A stretch of DNA of 64,000 nucleotides from Protonemura montana. Lineage: Eukaryota; Arthropoda; Insecta; Plecoptera; Nemouridae. The position numbers were made by a program, and so were the translations under genes. Positions 33,407 to 44,876 of this stretch are shown in pieces (the stretch's first letter is position 1; each line of letters starts with the position of its first letter). The stretch lies in the NCBI GenBank assembly GCA_947568835.1, contig OX387607.1, positions 14,833,701 to 14,897,700 on the forward strand, written 5' to 3'. The notes beneath the pieces were generated by a model. The model did not search any database, was not told where the DNA came from, and saw only the letters and a program-made list of their open reading frames with translations.

Positions 33407-36400
33407 ATGGCGTCTGCAGCAGATGAAGATGATCTTTTCGACGAAGAAATAGTCAGTGAACCAATTATTTTCCCCCCTGAAGTACAAAATGCTATTGAGC
33501 AGGTATGTAATTGAGGTTATGTGTATGAGGTTTAAAGGGAACTATCTTGTCGACCTGTTTTATTGTTATGTCAACATATATTATCTCTTTGTCAGGTTCT
33601 ACCGAGCAGTGACCCCTTAGACCAGCAAGACTTCAATGCAATAGACTACATTAATTCCCTGTTTCCTACCGAGCAATCGCTGTCAAACATCGATGATGTT
33701 GTTAGCAATATGGAATGCAAGATCAGAACCATTGACGACGAAATACGAACCGTCGTCAGAGGACAGACTAATGTCGGCCAGGATGGTCGAGCATCACTAG
33801 AAGCTGCACAAGAAGTCATAAGGAAACTTTTTGGTCACATTAAGGTAGGTTTTTGGTTATTCCCCACTTAGTTAAATTATGTATGTTTTATTAGTGGTTC
33901 AAAATCCAATGCAGAAATATTGCATATTAATAAATCTGAATAAACCCAAGCTTTATTTTTTTTATTACCCTCTTTCTTGTTTGATTCCAAACTTATTATT
34001 ATTATTATTATTGGCTCAATTGCTGCCAAACTATCTCTGCTAATACTTTAACACACCAGTTGCAAGTATTATCTAGCTCCCGGCCAATCTCTGAAGAAAA
34101 TCCACCATTACATTTTTTAATTTCCAGCTACCTGGAAACTGCAGTTGCATCCAGGCTGATTTAATATTTTCGCAGGACATCAAAGCTAAAGCTGAGCAAT
34201 CCGAGGATATGGTGAAAGAGATCACTTCCGACATCAAACAGCTGGACTGTGCGAAACGGAATCTTACTGCTGCTATCACTACTCTCAATCACCTGAACAT
34301 GCTGGCTGGAGGGGTCGAAAGTCTAAAGTGTGTTTTTCTTTTCAAATACATTTGTTCTTAGGTTTCTGGCTTCGAAGTTGCTTTCATAGGCATCATTATG
34401 TTTCAGAACTCTGACAAAGAAACGCCTTTACGGAGAGATAGTCATGCCACTCCAGGCAATCACTGAAGTAATGACACATTTTAAGTCATATAGTGACATT
34501 CCGCAAATACAAGAACTTGCCCAAGAGGTAGGTGAACTGTACATCAAAATTATTCATATGCAGCCATTAGCTAATTATTTATATATGAGTTGACCGCTGG
34601 GACCTTTTCTTCCAATGGGCTGGCTAGTTTGGGATACCTACTGCGGTAAAAATTAAACTTTAATTTGAAAATCAGCATAATTTAATAATATTCCTTGCAG
34701 GTGAATCAAATTCAAGTTGAGCTTGCAAATCAAATAACTGCAGAATTTCAAGAAGCATTTTCAAGCAACAATACAAAACACTCTACCCCTAACAAACAAT
34801 TAACAGAAGCGTGTCTAGTTCTTTCTGTACTTCAACCAAAAGTCAAGTAAGTGTTGTTCGTAAAGAAGGTCGTTTTTTTAATTATAGTAACCCTGCACCT
34901 ATACCTGCCTCGGAGGTGGTATAACTTTAGCCCCAGGTATAGAGAGGTATAAACGTTTGTAAATTGTCCTTATAACTTAAACCCTCCTATACCCCCTTAG
35001 CTCTCACTATACCCTGTTCGTGAATTGGCCCCCTGGCAAATAAATACAGCAGGATAAATTTGGCTTCATTCAGCCAACTTTGCTACAAACCCATTTTTAG
35101 TAGTTCTGATATAAAATATAGGACCTACGATGATTCATGGTTTCCCATTTCCTCTCAGACGTGACCTGCTGAAGTGGTTCATCAACCTGCAACTGTCCGA
35201 GTATTACCATCTGTTCCAAGAAACGCAGGACACAGCGTGGCTCGATAAGATTGATAGGAGATATGCGTGGATCAAACGACACTTGATGGAATTTGAAGAT
35301 AAGTTTGGGGCCATGTTTCCTCTGGATTGGGAAGTCTCGGAACGTATGACTGTCGAATTCTGCCATATTACGAGGTTGGTCAACTTGCCATCATTTGATG
35401 ATGATTGATGAAAGATTAACACCACATTTTCGATTGTCTTATTTGTCTTTACTTGACAGAAACGAACTGACCAAGCTCATGTCCAAGCGAAAGCAAGAAA
35501 TGGACGTTAAGTTGTTACTATATGCGATTCAGCGCACGGGAAACTTAGAAGGCCTTATATCTCGAAGATTCACTGGTATTACTCTAGAAGATTTTGAAGT
35601 AAAAGCAAATCAAGTTACTTCCCCAAGACCAGAGGTATGCTACACACCCATTTATGGATAATAAATTAATATAATGTCATAAGGTGTCTACATATAATAG
35701 TTGGAAAAGAAATTGAGGAAGAGATTTTTTCTTAGGCACCAGCAGAGTCTACAAACCCATTCGATGGTTCAGAATCTGACGATCAAAATCCATTCATCGA
35801 GAAAGAAGAACCTACGTCCAAACCAAAACTGTCTCCATTCCACGGCATCATTGGCAAATGCTTCGAGCCGTATCTTTACATCTACATCGAAAGTTTAGAT
35901 CGGTAAACTCTACAGCTTCTAAATTACCTGTCACTCCTCATCAGGCTAATTTTAATAAGTCGTTTGTTTTTCTTGAATGATTCTTGAAAGCAGGCTAAAT
36001 CATATTGCAAATAAATCAAACTCCTGGAAAGAAACTGTGTTACAAGAATTGTGGTTTTCTGGTATATGCTCTTTGTTTTAAGGGCTTTAATCCTAAACAG
36101 GACCTCAGAAAAGAGCATACACCGGGAAACCACAAGTCTCATACATCAACGGCTCTCAAAACCTCGAAGAAATCAAACTGTTACTTTCTCAGAAACCTTG
36201 CTGACCTGATGGAGCGATTCGTACAAGACGCGAAGCACCAACCGGTACCTACGTCGTCCACCGAGGGCACCAGCGTTGTTTTGCCTTCATGTGCGGACCT
36301 ATTCGTCTTCTACAAGAAGTGTATGGTGCAGTGCACGCAGCTCAGTACAGGACAGCCCATGCTGGGCCTGGCCTCAACATTCCAGAAGTATTTGCGAGAA

Positions 36401-39400
36401 TACGCTGTCAAGCTCCTGCAAAATAGTTTACCCAAGTGAGTTACGCCTAAATACCTTATTCTAAGTTCTCAGCTAAAAAGAAGATAGTCACCATAAACTT
36501 AAATGATTCCTTTAAAATTATTTACCTTCAGCATAGAAAAGCCAACCAAAGGAGCAACTTGACTTTTTTTTTTGCTCATAGAGATGTCAACTCAAATTGT
36601 GATATTTCAGAATGACAGCTCCCGGAGGTTCTCTAGGCAGTCTGACGCGAGACCTTCGTGATCTGTCGACGTCTGGACTCATCCAGAATTTCCACAGCTT
36701 TCTCAAGGAGGGAGAAACCATGCGATACACAGCTGATGAACAGAGCAAAGTCTGCAGGTGTGTACAAAATTCAATGTCTCTACCAATTGTATTTACTGTT
36801 TCATGGCACTTTGTTTTTGTTCATTTTTATTCCATTTTACACCTAATATTGGAATGTCGGTAGAGAAAAAATTCTCTATGGTGTAAAAACAGTGCAACAA
36901 TAACACCCTTTTTAGGACCAGCTGCTTGTCAATTATAAGAATTTTGATGTCATAAGGGAGATTATTGTGCAATAGAATACCCATTGCAGCAGGGATTTTG
37001 TCACTTATGCATTGTACCAGAACAATTACGGGAAGTGCTCGATTTATCATTTTGGCGCTTGCAGTATCCTGACGACGGCTGAGTATTGCCTAGAGACCAC
37101 GCAACAGCTGGAAGAGAAACTGAAAGAGAAAGTTGTCCCCGAGTTGGCAGAGAAAATAAATCTATCACAGGAGCAAGACGTCTTTCACAAGTAAGAAATT
37201 AATATTTCTTGCGTGTATCTATATAAACCATTTTCTAGTTTTCTATCATGCACAAACATTTTTATCTGACATATTTTTTTTGTTTCTAGTGTGATATCCA
37301 ATTGTATTCAGCTGCTTGTTCAAGATCTGGAGTATGCTTGTGACCCGGCTCTCACTGCTATGAGCAAAGTAAGCAAAATGTTGAATTCCTGTTGTACCTA
37401 TATCTACCAGGCTCACGAAGTAACGCATGAACTGTTAAATCTGATTTAAATTGCAAACGGTTGCAATGCGTGGTGTATTTTATTATTAGGAACACTTCTA
37501 CCCTCTCAAAAATTGATGAACAATGGGGACTCAAACCCCGATAGGTGGAGATCGAGGTTCAAGTCCCCGTTCGGACATCAACTTTTGAGGGGGTAGTAGT
37601 GTTCATAATAATAAAATAACTTCCTAACTGTTAATCTTGACATCTTAGACAATATATTTTTCAGTTTTATTGTTGAAATAAATTTAAAAAAAAAAAAAGT
37701 AGAGGACATCGCACCATTTCACACCAAGAAAGAGAGGCATTTCATCCAATGAAGTTTTAACTAAACATACCAAAACTTTCAGCCCATGCCATACAGTAAA
37801 ATAAAAAAAAGTGAATAAGCAAAATAGCAGCACAACGTACAGCCCTATTGTGATATAGTGGATGATCGTATTCTAGATCAATTGTTCTTAACTCAGCGAT
37901 GTTTTGACAGATATCCTGGCAGAACATCGAGAGTGTTGGCGATCAGAGTGGCTATGTTTCTGCTGTCACGACCCACCTCAAGCTTACTGTCCCTGTCATT
38001 CGAGACCACCTCTCTTCTTCTCGCAAATATTTCACCCAGTTCTGCGTCAAGTTTGCTAAGTAAGTGTCATTGTTTAATGTACCTGCAGGTATCTGCTTTT
38101 TGCATGGAGATTTAGTATTTAACAAAGAAACCTTTTGCAGGAACTAATTTTTAAAGATGTCCCATTATATTTGTAATAAATTTTTTTCAATTTTGAGGGT
38201 AAATCTCTGCCCTCTGATCATTGATCCTCACGAAGAGGATAAATGCATTTCAAAAATTCAGAGTAAATTAATGTAGGTGGAAGTGTTTATTTCTACTTCT
38301 CCATGTTTTGTACACAAGAATAACAACGTTCCTCTGACTCGGTAGCTCGTTCATCCCGAAGTTCATCCACCAATTGTACAAGTGCAAGCCCATGAGCACG
38401 GTGGGAGCCGAACAGCTGTTGCTTGACACTCACATGCTCAAGACTGTCCTGCTCGACTTACCATCCATCGGTTCACAGGTCTCGCGCAAGGCCCCTGCCA
38501 GGTAAATACATCTATGAAATAATGAATAGCAAATTATTTTTTTAATGAGAAGAATTTATTAGAAAGTCTGCAAAATTTTGATAAAGACTTCACCACCCTT
38601 TACAAGGTCAAAAGGGTCAGGATAGGCAAACGAAAAATACCATAAAGGAATAAAAACTGTCTTGGTGCGACATTTCTGAGTTTGCTGCTTTGTGGTATGT
38701 GTCTATTTGTAGCATGCTTTGAATGTTTTAACAACTTTTAATGTTAGTAAAAAAAAATCATTTTTTACATGAAATTTGGTTGTGAAATATTTCCTAACCA
38801 AGCCAAGTTGAAAAAAGTAGGTTATTATTATTATTTATAGTGTTTAACGACACACTGTTTTGACATCTGGCCATGAGGCACTGATCTAATGGCGTTCGTG
38901 AATGAGTGGATGATGATGAGGATGATGATGAACCTAACCTAGCCTATAAGGGAGGAGGTGAAACCCGGTGCCGGCACGTAGCCTACTCCTGTCGAAGACC
39001 AAGGGGACCACCGGCTTAAAGTCCCTTCCGAAGGAGGGTACAACTTGAACAACAGGATTCCTCCACAAATCCTTGCTGTCGAGAGGTTGATAAGCAAGGC
39101 GAGTGAAGTTGCTGTACTAACTTTTATCCCTCCAACCTCTCTCCCAAACAGAACTGGTCATGTGTATGATGGTCACCCATTCAATACCTGACTCAGCGCA
39201 GTGTTGCTTAACTTCGGTGATCTAACGAGAACCGGTGTTTCTAACATCCCAAACCGTTCGGTGGAAAAAGTAGGATTATTCACAGCAACCAGGGTAACTT
39301 CTAGCAAATAGGAATAGCAACTAGGGAATGTGGGCCAGAAAAAAGTAGAACTTGTAATTTTTTTTAATGTTTCCTAGTAACTTTGCTTGTGCTGTTTAGC

Positions 39401-40424
39401 TACACGAAGATTGTCGTGAAAGGAATGACGCGAGCCGAAATGATCTTGAAGGTTGTGATGGCACCAAATGATCCGCCAAAGGCGTTCGTCGAGCAATACG
39501 CCAAACTGCTACCCGATTCAGACCTGGCTGAGTTTCAGAAAGTACTCGACATCAAGGTGAGATCATTGACAACTTTTGTTTTATTACTTAAGACAGTCAA
39601 GACATTAAAACTTATACTTTTGGTCTATTTGGTAGAGTGGTTAATTTGAGCGTCAACGTACCATTATTGGATACCATTAGGTGTGATGTGAACCTGCACT
39701 GGAATACGTTCGAAGCACTGATATTTTAAAAAATGTAAACAAGCAAATGTAGATAAATACACTAGAAGCGAGAAAAAAAGTTGTCTGAGCAGTTTGGTTC
39801 CTTCGAAAAGAATTATCTGGGGACATAGAAATAAAATAAAAACACACATATGCACTTGTAAAAGTCAACACAAATCACAATTATAAAACATGGATGGAAC
39901 CGTTCACGTTGACCACCAAAATACGGTTTAAGAGTTGGAACCCCATGCTTTCAACGATTTTTGCAGGAGGAATAGTAGCTAGTAGAAAATACATTGTATA
40001 TTAGTTTACAGAACAGTACCCATCCATGCACATCACCGAATTCAAATGTAAAATTTGATATTTTTTGTGTATTTAAATTTGCTCTTCTTTATCTTTCAAA
40101 ATGTCACAAGCAATTTAAATCAAACTGGCTTTAAAAGCCGCCTCAAACCTTGATCTCGCAAGATTTGAATGGTTTTCATGATTGACCATGATTGCGTTAT
40201 TAGAACAAACGAGCTTTAAACGAAACACTTTGTTTCAGGGACTGAAGCGAAACGAGCAAAGCACTCTGGTTGAATTTTACCGAAGCCTGCAGCCACAAAA
40301 CCAGGTCGGTTCAGATCATTCTCAAACAGGCCGACCCCAGGCGTCCGCTTATCCACTCAGTCCGGAACAGTCAGAGTCAAGCCGGATCAAGAAGCTGGAG
40401 AAACTCATCAAGAAAAGGCTCTAA
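33407..40424 (+). CDS. VPS53: Vacuolar protein sorting-associated protein 53 (GARP/EARP subunit)
   Basis: VPS53 is a rod-like subunit of the GARP and EARP tethering complexes (with VPS51, VPS52 and VPS54 or VPS50), which capture endosome-derived vesicles at the trans-Golgi network or recycling endosomes. Sixteen exons: 33407-33502, 33596-33844, 34176-34327, 34407-34527, 34701-34846, 35159-35374, 35460-35634, 35736-35902, 36193-36435, 36611-36757, 37065-37190, 37290-37368, 37911-38059, 38346-38501, 39400-39556, 40239-40424, together 854 aa (human 832 or 699 by isoform). Recognisable stretches are [20 protein letters not shown] near the N-terminus, [54 protein letters not shown] and [20 protein letters not shown]. 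The N-terminal half is helical coiled coil, as in other GARP subunits. The exon-6 donor is the weak GTTGGT. A SINE lies antisense in the intron between 38501 and 39400. The C-terminal tail (last ~45 aa) is polar and lysine rich. Confidence 0.96.
33993..34012. repeat. ATT trinucleotide microsatellite
   Basis: About seven TTA/ATT units in the VPS53 intron before exon 34176. It may be the remnant tail of an AAT-tailed retroelement, but no body is attached. Confidence 0.85.
37448..37620. repeat. Foldback repeat with tRNA B-box-like motifs in VPS53
   Basis: A palindrome with arms of ~66 bp around a short centre near 37543. The right arm contains GGTTCAAGTCCCC, a good match to the pol III B box, then a body AACTTTTGAGGGGGTAGTAG and a TAATAATAAAATAA tail. 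The left arm is the same sequence inverted (TTTTATTATTAG, CTCTCAAAAATTGAT, GGGGACTCAAACCCC). It looks like two tRNA-derived SINE 3' halves in head-to-head orientation. The outer left flank has TTGCAAACGGTTGCAATG, shared with the repeat at 63.08 kb. Confidence 0.7.
38822..39262 (-). mobile_element. 5S-derived SINE, near full-length copy C, antisense in VPS53
   Basis: Antisense copy of about 441 bp in the VPS53 intron between exons 38501 and 39400. Read on the minus strand it starts ACCGAACGG with the 5S-like head at 39262 and ends with the TTAAACAC tail and AAT repeats at 38822. It is flanked by a 12-bp duplication with one mismatch, GAAAAAAGTAGG at 38810-38821 and GGAAAAAGTAGG at 39263-39274. 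The 3' end reads GTCGTTAAACACTATAAAT, a variant of the tail in copy A. Confidence 0.9.
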
Positions 40425-40989
40425 TCACTCCAGCTTGGATCTTCACAGATTGTCACTGTCGGCTGAAGATCAGGAGTTAAATTCTATATATTTTATTTTT
40501 AGAACAAAGTATAATTTATATTAGTATACTGTTTTCTAGTTCAATCATACCAATGGTAAATGGGTATATTTGCAGAGCCGGTCTTGGGTATGTGCGGATC
40601 TCCACAGGGGCCCTGAGAATTTGGTTAACTACCCCCAGTTGTAGAACATAGAAAAATGTCTCAAAATATAAACTTTGTCTCTAACAATATAGCTCATGAG
40701 AATGCTACATATGTATTAGCGTAAACGCATAGATTTTCTATGTGAAACTACAAAAAGTCTTAGGTCAACGGTAGAACTGTTTCAAAACCCCTCTTTGGCA
40801 GGACTTTTGACATAGGATTCAAAACGACTCAACCCCGCGATAGATTTTTTTAGATCTGCCCCTTACACAACCTACCTACCTTACACAAAGTTGCACCCCA
40901 AAACATCAAATCTAGTACTGCACACTGGCACTTCTTCCCTTAAAGCTTTATCTGCTTACATGTCTGGTCCCTTTCATACTCGGTGGTTA

Positions 40990-40995
40990 AATAAA
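40990..40995 (+). terminator. Candidate polyadenylation signal of VPS53
   Basis: AATAAA about 570 bp after the stop codon, followed by a GT-rich stretch. Other AT-rich hexamers nearby cannot be excluded. Confidence 0.4.
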
Positions 40996-41072
40996 GTATT
41001 GGATGTATGTTACACATGTTACTTATCAATGGTTTTTATTTGCATTGAAACAGGAAACTCATTGGAATGAAT

Positions 41073-41137
41073 GTAGTTAAGCAACACTGTGATGGGTCGG
41101 GTATTGGATGGGTGGTCATCATACATGTGACCAGGGG
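41073..41137 (+). mobile_element. 5S-like head fragment of the SINE
   Basis: Contains AGTTAAGCAACACTG and GGTATTGGATGGGT followed by CATACATGTGACCAG, as in the SINE heads, without the upstream 5S part or the body. About 65 bp long, in the region between VPS53 and the SLC35G-like gene. Confidence 0.65.
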
Positions 41138-41723
41138 TGAAGTTGGGGCGATAATGGACGTTATCGATCTCAAACGTTATGTCAAACGAATCTGTTGATT
41201 GAAAGTATAGCACTTTCTTAGCTTTTGTTAGAATCAACAAATCAACCAACTGTATGAGTGTAATATTCACCCTTAGTTTCCTGCATTGTACCTGACAATT
41301 CACCCAGAACGCAAGCTCGACACTTTGCAGGGGTGGAGTGTTGGTGCGTTTCCAAAAGGCTGGATATGACTGATAAATAAGAAGGTAGAAAGGAGTTAGC
41401 AGAATGGAAGTGTAGAAGGTAAGCTAGAATGAAGGAGTTCCACCGCAACCTTAACCTACTCGACTCCGGTAAGTCTCATAACTTCACTCTAACGTAGGGA
41501 TCATATTTTAAAACTAAAAAACCAGGACACTTTATTTTGCTCTGCAAATGGTATGCTTGCGCTCTTAAAAGTTGCTTTTTAAAAACTTGGTATAAACTTC
41601 AACTACATGGTGATGTTTAATTTACTTGTTTACCCAAGATATGGATCCAGTGTATTGGACTAAAAAAAAAAAAATAAATAAAATAATAACAAAAAAGGTC
41701 GAGAAAGGGAAACCGAGATGATG

Positions 41724-41893
41724 GTATTTAGACTCATGTCTACTTGATTTATCCTTAGCACAAGTTTTAAGAAAAACTATTTGAACTGGGTTTTGAATGC
41801 TAAGTATATATATATATATATATGTTGCAAAACGTCGGAAAATTTAGTAGCCCTTTACTTAGCATTCAAAACCCAGTTCAAATAGTTTTTCTT
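41724..41893. repeat. Dispersed repeat in palindromic form around a TA microsatellite
   Basis: The left arm reads TTTAGACTCATGTCTACTTG, then ATCCTTAGCAC, CTGGGTTTTGAATGCTAAGT. After an 18-bp TA run the right arm reads AACGTCGGAAAATTTAGTAG, TACTTAGCATTCAAAACCCA, GTTCAAATAGTTTTTCTT. The two arms are inverted copies of the repeat also present at 17.7, 23.3 and 30.3 kb. It lies in intergenic DNA. Confidence 0.75.
41805..41823. repeat. TA microsatellite at the centre of the 41.8 kb palindrome
   Basis: Nine or more TA units forming the loop of the palindromic repeat at 41724-41893. Confidence 0.9.
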
Positions 41894-43338
41894 GGAAACC
41901 GAGACATTTAGGCTTTCCAGGTGGTTTCTCTCGGGACTCTTGAACAGGTGTCTGAAAACCAGGACCATCATTGGTCCTACAGGTAAATTAGCAGGGCATT
42001 ACTGGGAAAAAATACACAACTGAGCAACTTCACATATCAAAATTAGGTCTGGGCATAATTGTGATAACCAAACAGTACAAAAGAGGTCTAATTTGCTCAT
42101 GTGTTTTTTATTTGGTTACATATTCCACGCTTATAAACAAACCACATGTTCTCAAACAAACTGAAAGTGAGCTATCATTAACAAATAACAAGTCGTAAAA
42201 ATTAGATGACGTATAAATTAAAGTACATAGTAATAAGTAGTCCACATTTCTTTGTGCCTACTCTAATTTATTATTCAATGCAGATCTTGTTGAACAGTAC
42301 ATCTACCATTTAAACTAGAAATACAGATAGGATCTTTCTTTCTCAAACTACTAGGGTCAAAAGGTATATACAGAGTTATCACATAGAAAACAATCTGATT
42401 TAATTCCAAATGGCCTCAAAAAATAATTCAAAATTTAACTTGGACAAAAACTTGCAAATTAACATTTTTGTCATGGTTATAATGCTAAAAAAAAGTAGAA
42501 TGAGTACACTTTTTGGGAAATGATTGACACGTCTCGCTCTAGGAAACACTATCAAATGTGAATTTCACAGAACTTCAAATAAAGTAAACGCTAAGAAAAT
42601 GAATCTTTCGACAGCGGATCATACTTGACCGTGCTTATAGGTTTATTGTTGAGACAATTAGGATAGCAAATAGAAATATTGAATAACTTGCAGATTGAGC
42701 TTTAAGTATGGTTCTCTAATTCTTAGTTTAAAATTAAACCATAAGTAGGTTATTATTGGTGTCAGGAAATATTTTCAACTGGGCAACTTATCCTACGCTA
42801 ATGTTGATTAGTATGAATGTTTAAACTTGTAATATTGTCACTCACATTCATAATGAATACTGAGGGGTTCACTAGCCTAGAAGTAGGAAAGAAGGAAAGA
42901 GATTGATAACCAGTCATTTCATTGATTTGTGAACGTAAGAATAATACAATCCAGGGTGTTTTGTGACCACTTCCAATCAGGCTATAATAAAACTTCTAGA
43001 AGTTTGACAATTGTGATTAGGTTACAACTTTTAAGTAATTGTTTTTAATAGAACACACGTCTATAAAATCAGAACACGTTTGTCTTCGGATACTTGTCAT
43101 GGTGCTTTGACTAGCAATTGTAATATCAAATGTCAATACGTAAGTTCCTTATACTTAATCAGTGGTTTTTTAAACTTGGCATTGCAAATGCTAAACCTGT
43201 AGAATGTGCCTACCGTTCTTATCACACTAAGTGCTGATTGAGAATTTGCCAAAGCCATAGTTTTTAGTTTGGTATATCTAGTGATTAGGAACAAAAAAAA
43301 TATCATAGTGCTGAGAAAAGATACTTAGGGGTAGGTGA

Positions 43339-44373
43339 TTATCTTGCAAGAATCCCCAGAGATCGTTTCAAGGATGAAGATTCTGGGAGAGTAACAGCCC
43401 ACTTTCGGAATCCTGTCAAGAACACGGAGCTTATCACCAAGAAAGCTCCTCCAATGCTGTACTTGTTTGGTACTTCGTGAAAAAACAACACCTGCCATAT
43501 GAACGCAAAAACAATGTCTGCTGATCGAGCGATTGCCACCGGGCCTGCTTGTTCCAGTTGCAATGCAAGAGTGAGAAGAATCTGTCCACCAAAACTGAAC
43601 AATGCGAGCAAAACCACCAATATGCGATCCAATCCACATCGAGGCAGACATATTACCCCAAGGGCCCAAGTGACGAGAAGGGTTTGTACAAGAGCAAACG
43701 TTCCAAAGTTGGTCATGATAACAGAAAAGTGGAGACCTTTTAGGGCTCGCAGGAGTACGTATGCATTAGCTCCAAATAAAGTAGCAGAAAAGGCAGCAAC
43801 TGCTCCCCAGATGTCGCTATCAGCAGTTTCTTCTGAGGCAAGGGACGGGACACTTTGTCCGAATAGTAGGGGAGGTCTTGTAATCAGTACAACCCCTACC
43901 AATGTTAAGCACACTGAAGCCACATTAAACATCCCACATGGTTCTTTGAGAAAAATACGTGCAAAAATCGCTACAAAAACCGGCACGCTAAACACAATTA
44001 CAGACGCATCAGCCAATGGCATATGCCGAAATGCATAAAAACTCAACATTAAGCCAGTTGTGCCAACAAAAGATCGTAAGAGCAGCATTATGCGACGCCC
44101 TTTCGGGAACGTTGGCTCCTTTCTATACAAAACTATCGGTATTGCAGGCAACAGAACACCGACAAAACGGAAAGCTGCCAATTCCATCGGATGAACGTCG
44201 ACTAGCCATTTGACAATAACTGAGCACAAAGAAAAGAACAATGAAGAAAGTGTTGCTAGAAGAAGACCCAGGTAGGGGCACTTGCAGCGAGACGATTTTG
44301 AAGTTTCCGTTATTACAGTTTCCTCTTCTCCACCCGATTCCACGAGCTGCTGTAGCTCGAGATGTTCTGGCAT
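43339..44373 (-). CDS. SLC35G1: SLC35G1-like EamA/DMT-superfamily membrane transporter
   Basis: A 344-aa multi-pass membrane protein of the drug/metabolite transporter superfamily. The ATG at 44373 (MPEHLELQQLVES) follows a probable 5'-UTR intron (acceptor ATGTTTCCAG at 44401, candidate donor GTACGT at 44529), so the coding region is one exon. A ~45-residue acidic cytoplasmic N-terminus is followed by about ten hydrophobic segments in two EamA repeats. Typical signatures are MELAAFRFVGVLLPAIPIVL, LMLSFYAFRHMPLADASVI, LKEPCGMFNV, LTLVGVVLITRPP and, in the second repeat, LEQAGPVAIARSADIVFAFI and FHEVPNKYSIGGAFLVISSV. In vertebrates SLC35G1 (POST) is linked to STIM1 and calcium handling. The substrate here is unknown and other SLC35G members are possible. 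Divergent from POLDIP2. Confidence 0.85.
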   Translation of the reverse strand: MPEHLELQQLVESGGEEETVITETSKSSRCKCPYLGLLLATLSSLFFSLCSVIVKWLVDVHPMELAAFRFVGVLLPAIPIVLYRKEPTFPKGRRIMLLLRSFVGTTGLMLSFYAFRHMPLADASVIVFSVPVFVAIFARIFLKEPCGMFNVASVCLTLVGVVLITRPPLLFGQSVPSLASEETADSDIWGAVAAFSATLFGANAYVLLRALKGLHFSVIMTNFGTFALVQTLLVTWALGVICLPRCGLDRILVVLLALFSFGGQILLTLALQLEQAGPVAIARSADIVFAFIWQVLFFHEVPNKYSIGGAFLVISSVFLTGFRKWAVTLPESSSLKRSLGILAR

Positions 44374-44876
44374 CTTTGTACATTCCCTGGCTCGAATTAT
44401 CTGGAAACATAAAAGAGGCACAATGTATATATACATCTACATTATTTACATCAATTAACCATCTAATTTGAAACTTTGTACTCTGTAAAGTGAAACTTTT
44501 TGAAATTGCTTGTCTGGGTATTTACGTACCTTGGTTAGGCCTCCTCAATTGAATAAATATGATTTGGTAAATACGACTATCACATTTATTTGCGAATACC
44601 ACTGCTCCGCCACATAATTCTCAGTAATGAATACATTTACTCAGTCGCGAATAAATTTTAATTTTTGACAAATGGCATTCAACCCGAATGCGGTACCCTC
44701 CATTGCTATTGGTCACGTCACGTGGTGTTATTGATCCGATCAGCTGCTAGATTGACAGTTCTATCCATTCTTGCCAACTTAACACAAGTTCACAACAGAA
44801 AAGCAAGCAAGGGTGCGATGGAGGGCACAGCGGAAACAGTTTTTGGATAGCACTAGAAAATTTTTAGTCTTTAGTC
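44374..44876. promoter_or_regulatory. Divergent promoter region between SLC35G-like gene and POLDIP2
   Basis: 503 bp between start codons. It contains a probable 5'-UTR intron of the minus-strand gene (44401-44529, donor GTACGT, acceptor TTTCCAG read on the minus strand) and a GGTCACGTCACGTGGTG cluster near 44712-44728 combining a CRE-like CGTCA with an E-box CACGTG. The cluster lies between the two likely transcription starts and could serve both genes. Confidence 0.6.

Larger units (their letters stand above)
40425..43338. other. Intergenic region between VPS53 and the SLC35G-like gene
   Basis: Contains the VPS53 3' UTR, the 5S-like SINE fragment at 41.1 kb, the palindromic dispersed repeat at 41.8 kb and about 1.3 kb of AT-rich sequence before the transporter stop codon, probably its 3' UTR. 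TTTATT motifs at 42107 and 42267 are possible minus-strand polyadenylation signals. No coding frame is supported. Confidence 0.55.

Noticed and set aside
34880-35045. Possible hAT-like transposon remnant (CTATACC-rich segment ending CCCCCTGG)
   Set aside because: Only one plausible end, no matching second terminus and no 8-bp duplication.
43499-44038. 179-codon plus-strand open frame
   Set aside because: It is antisense to the SLC35G-like transporter, whose hydrophobic repeats match a known family.
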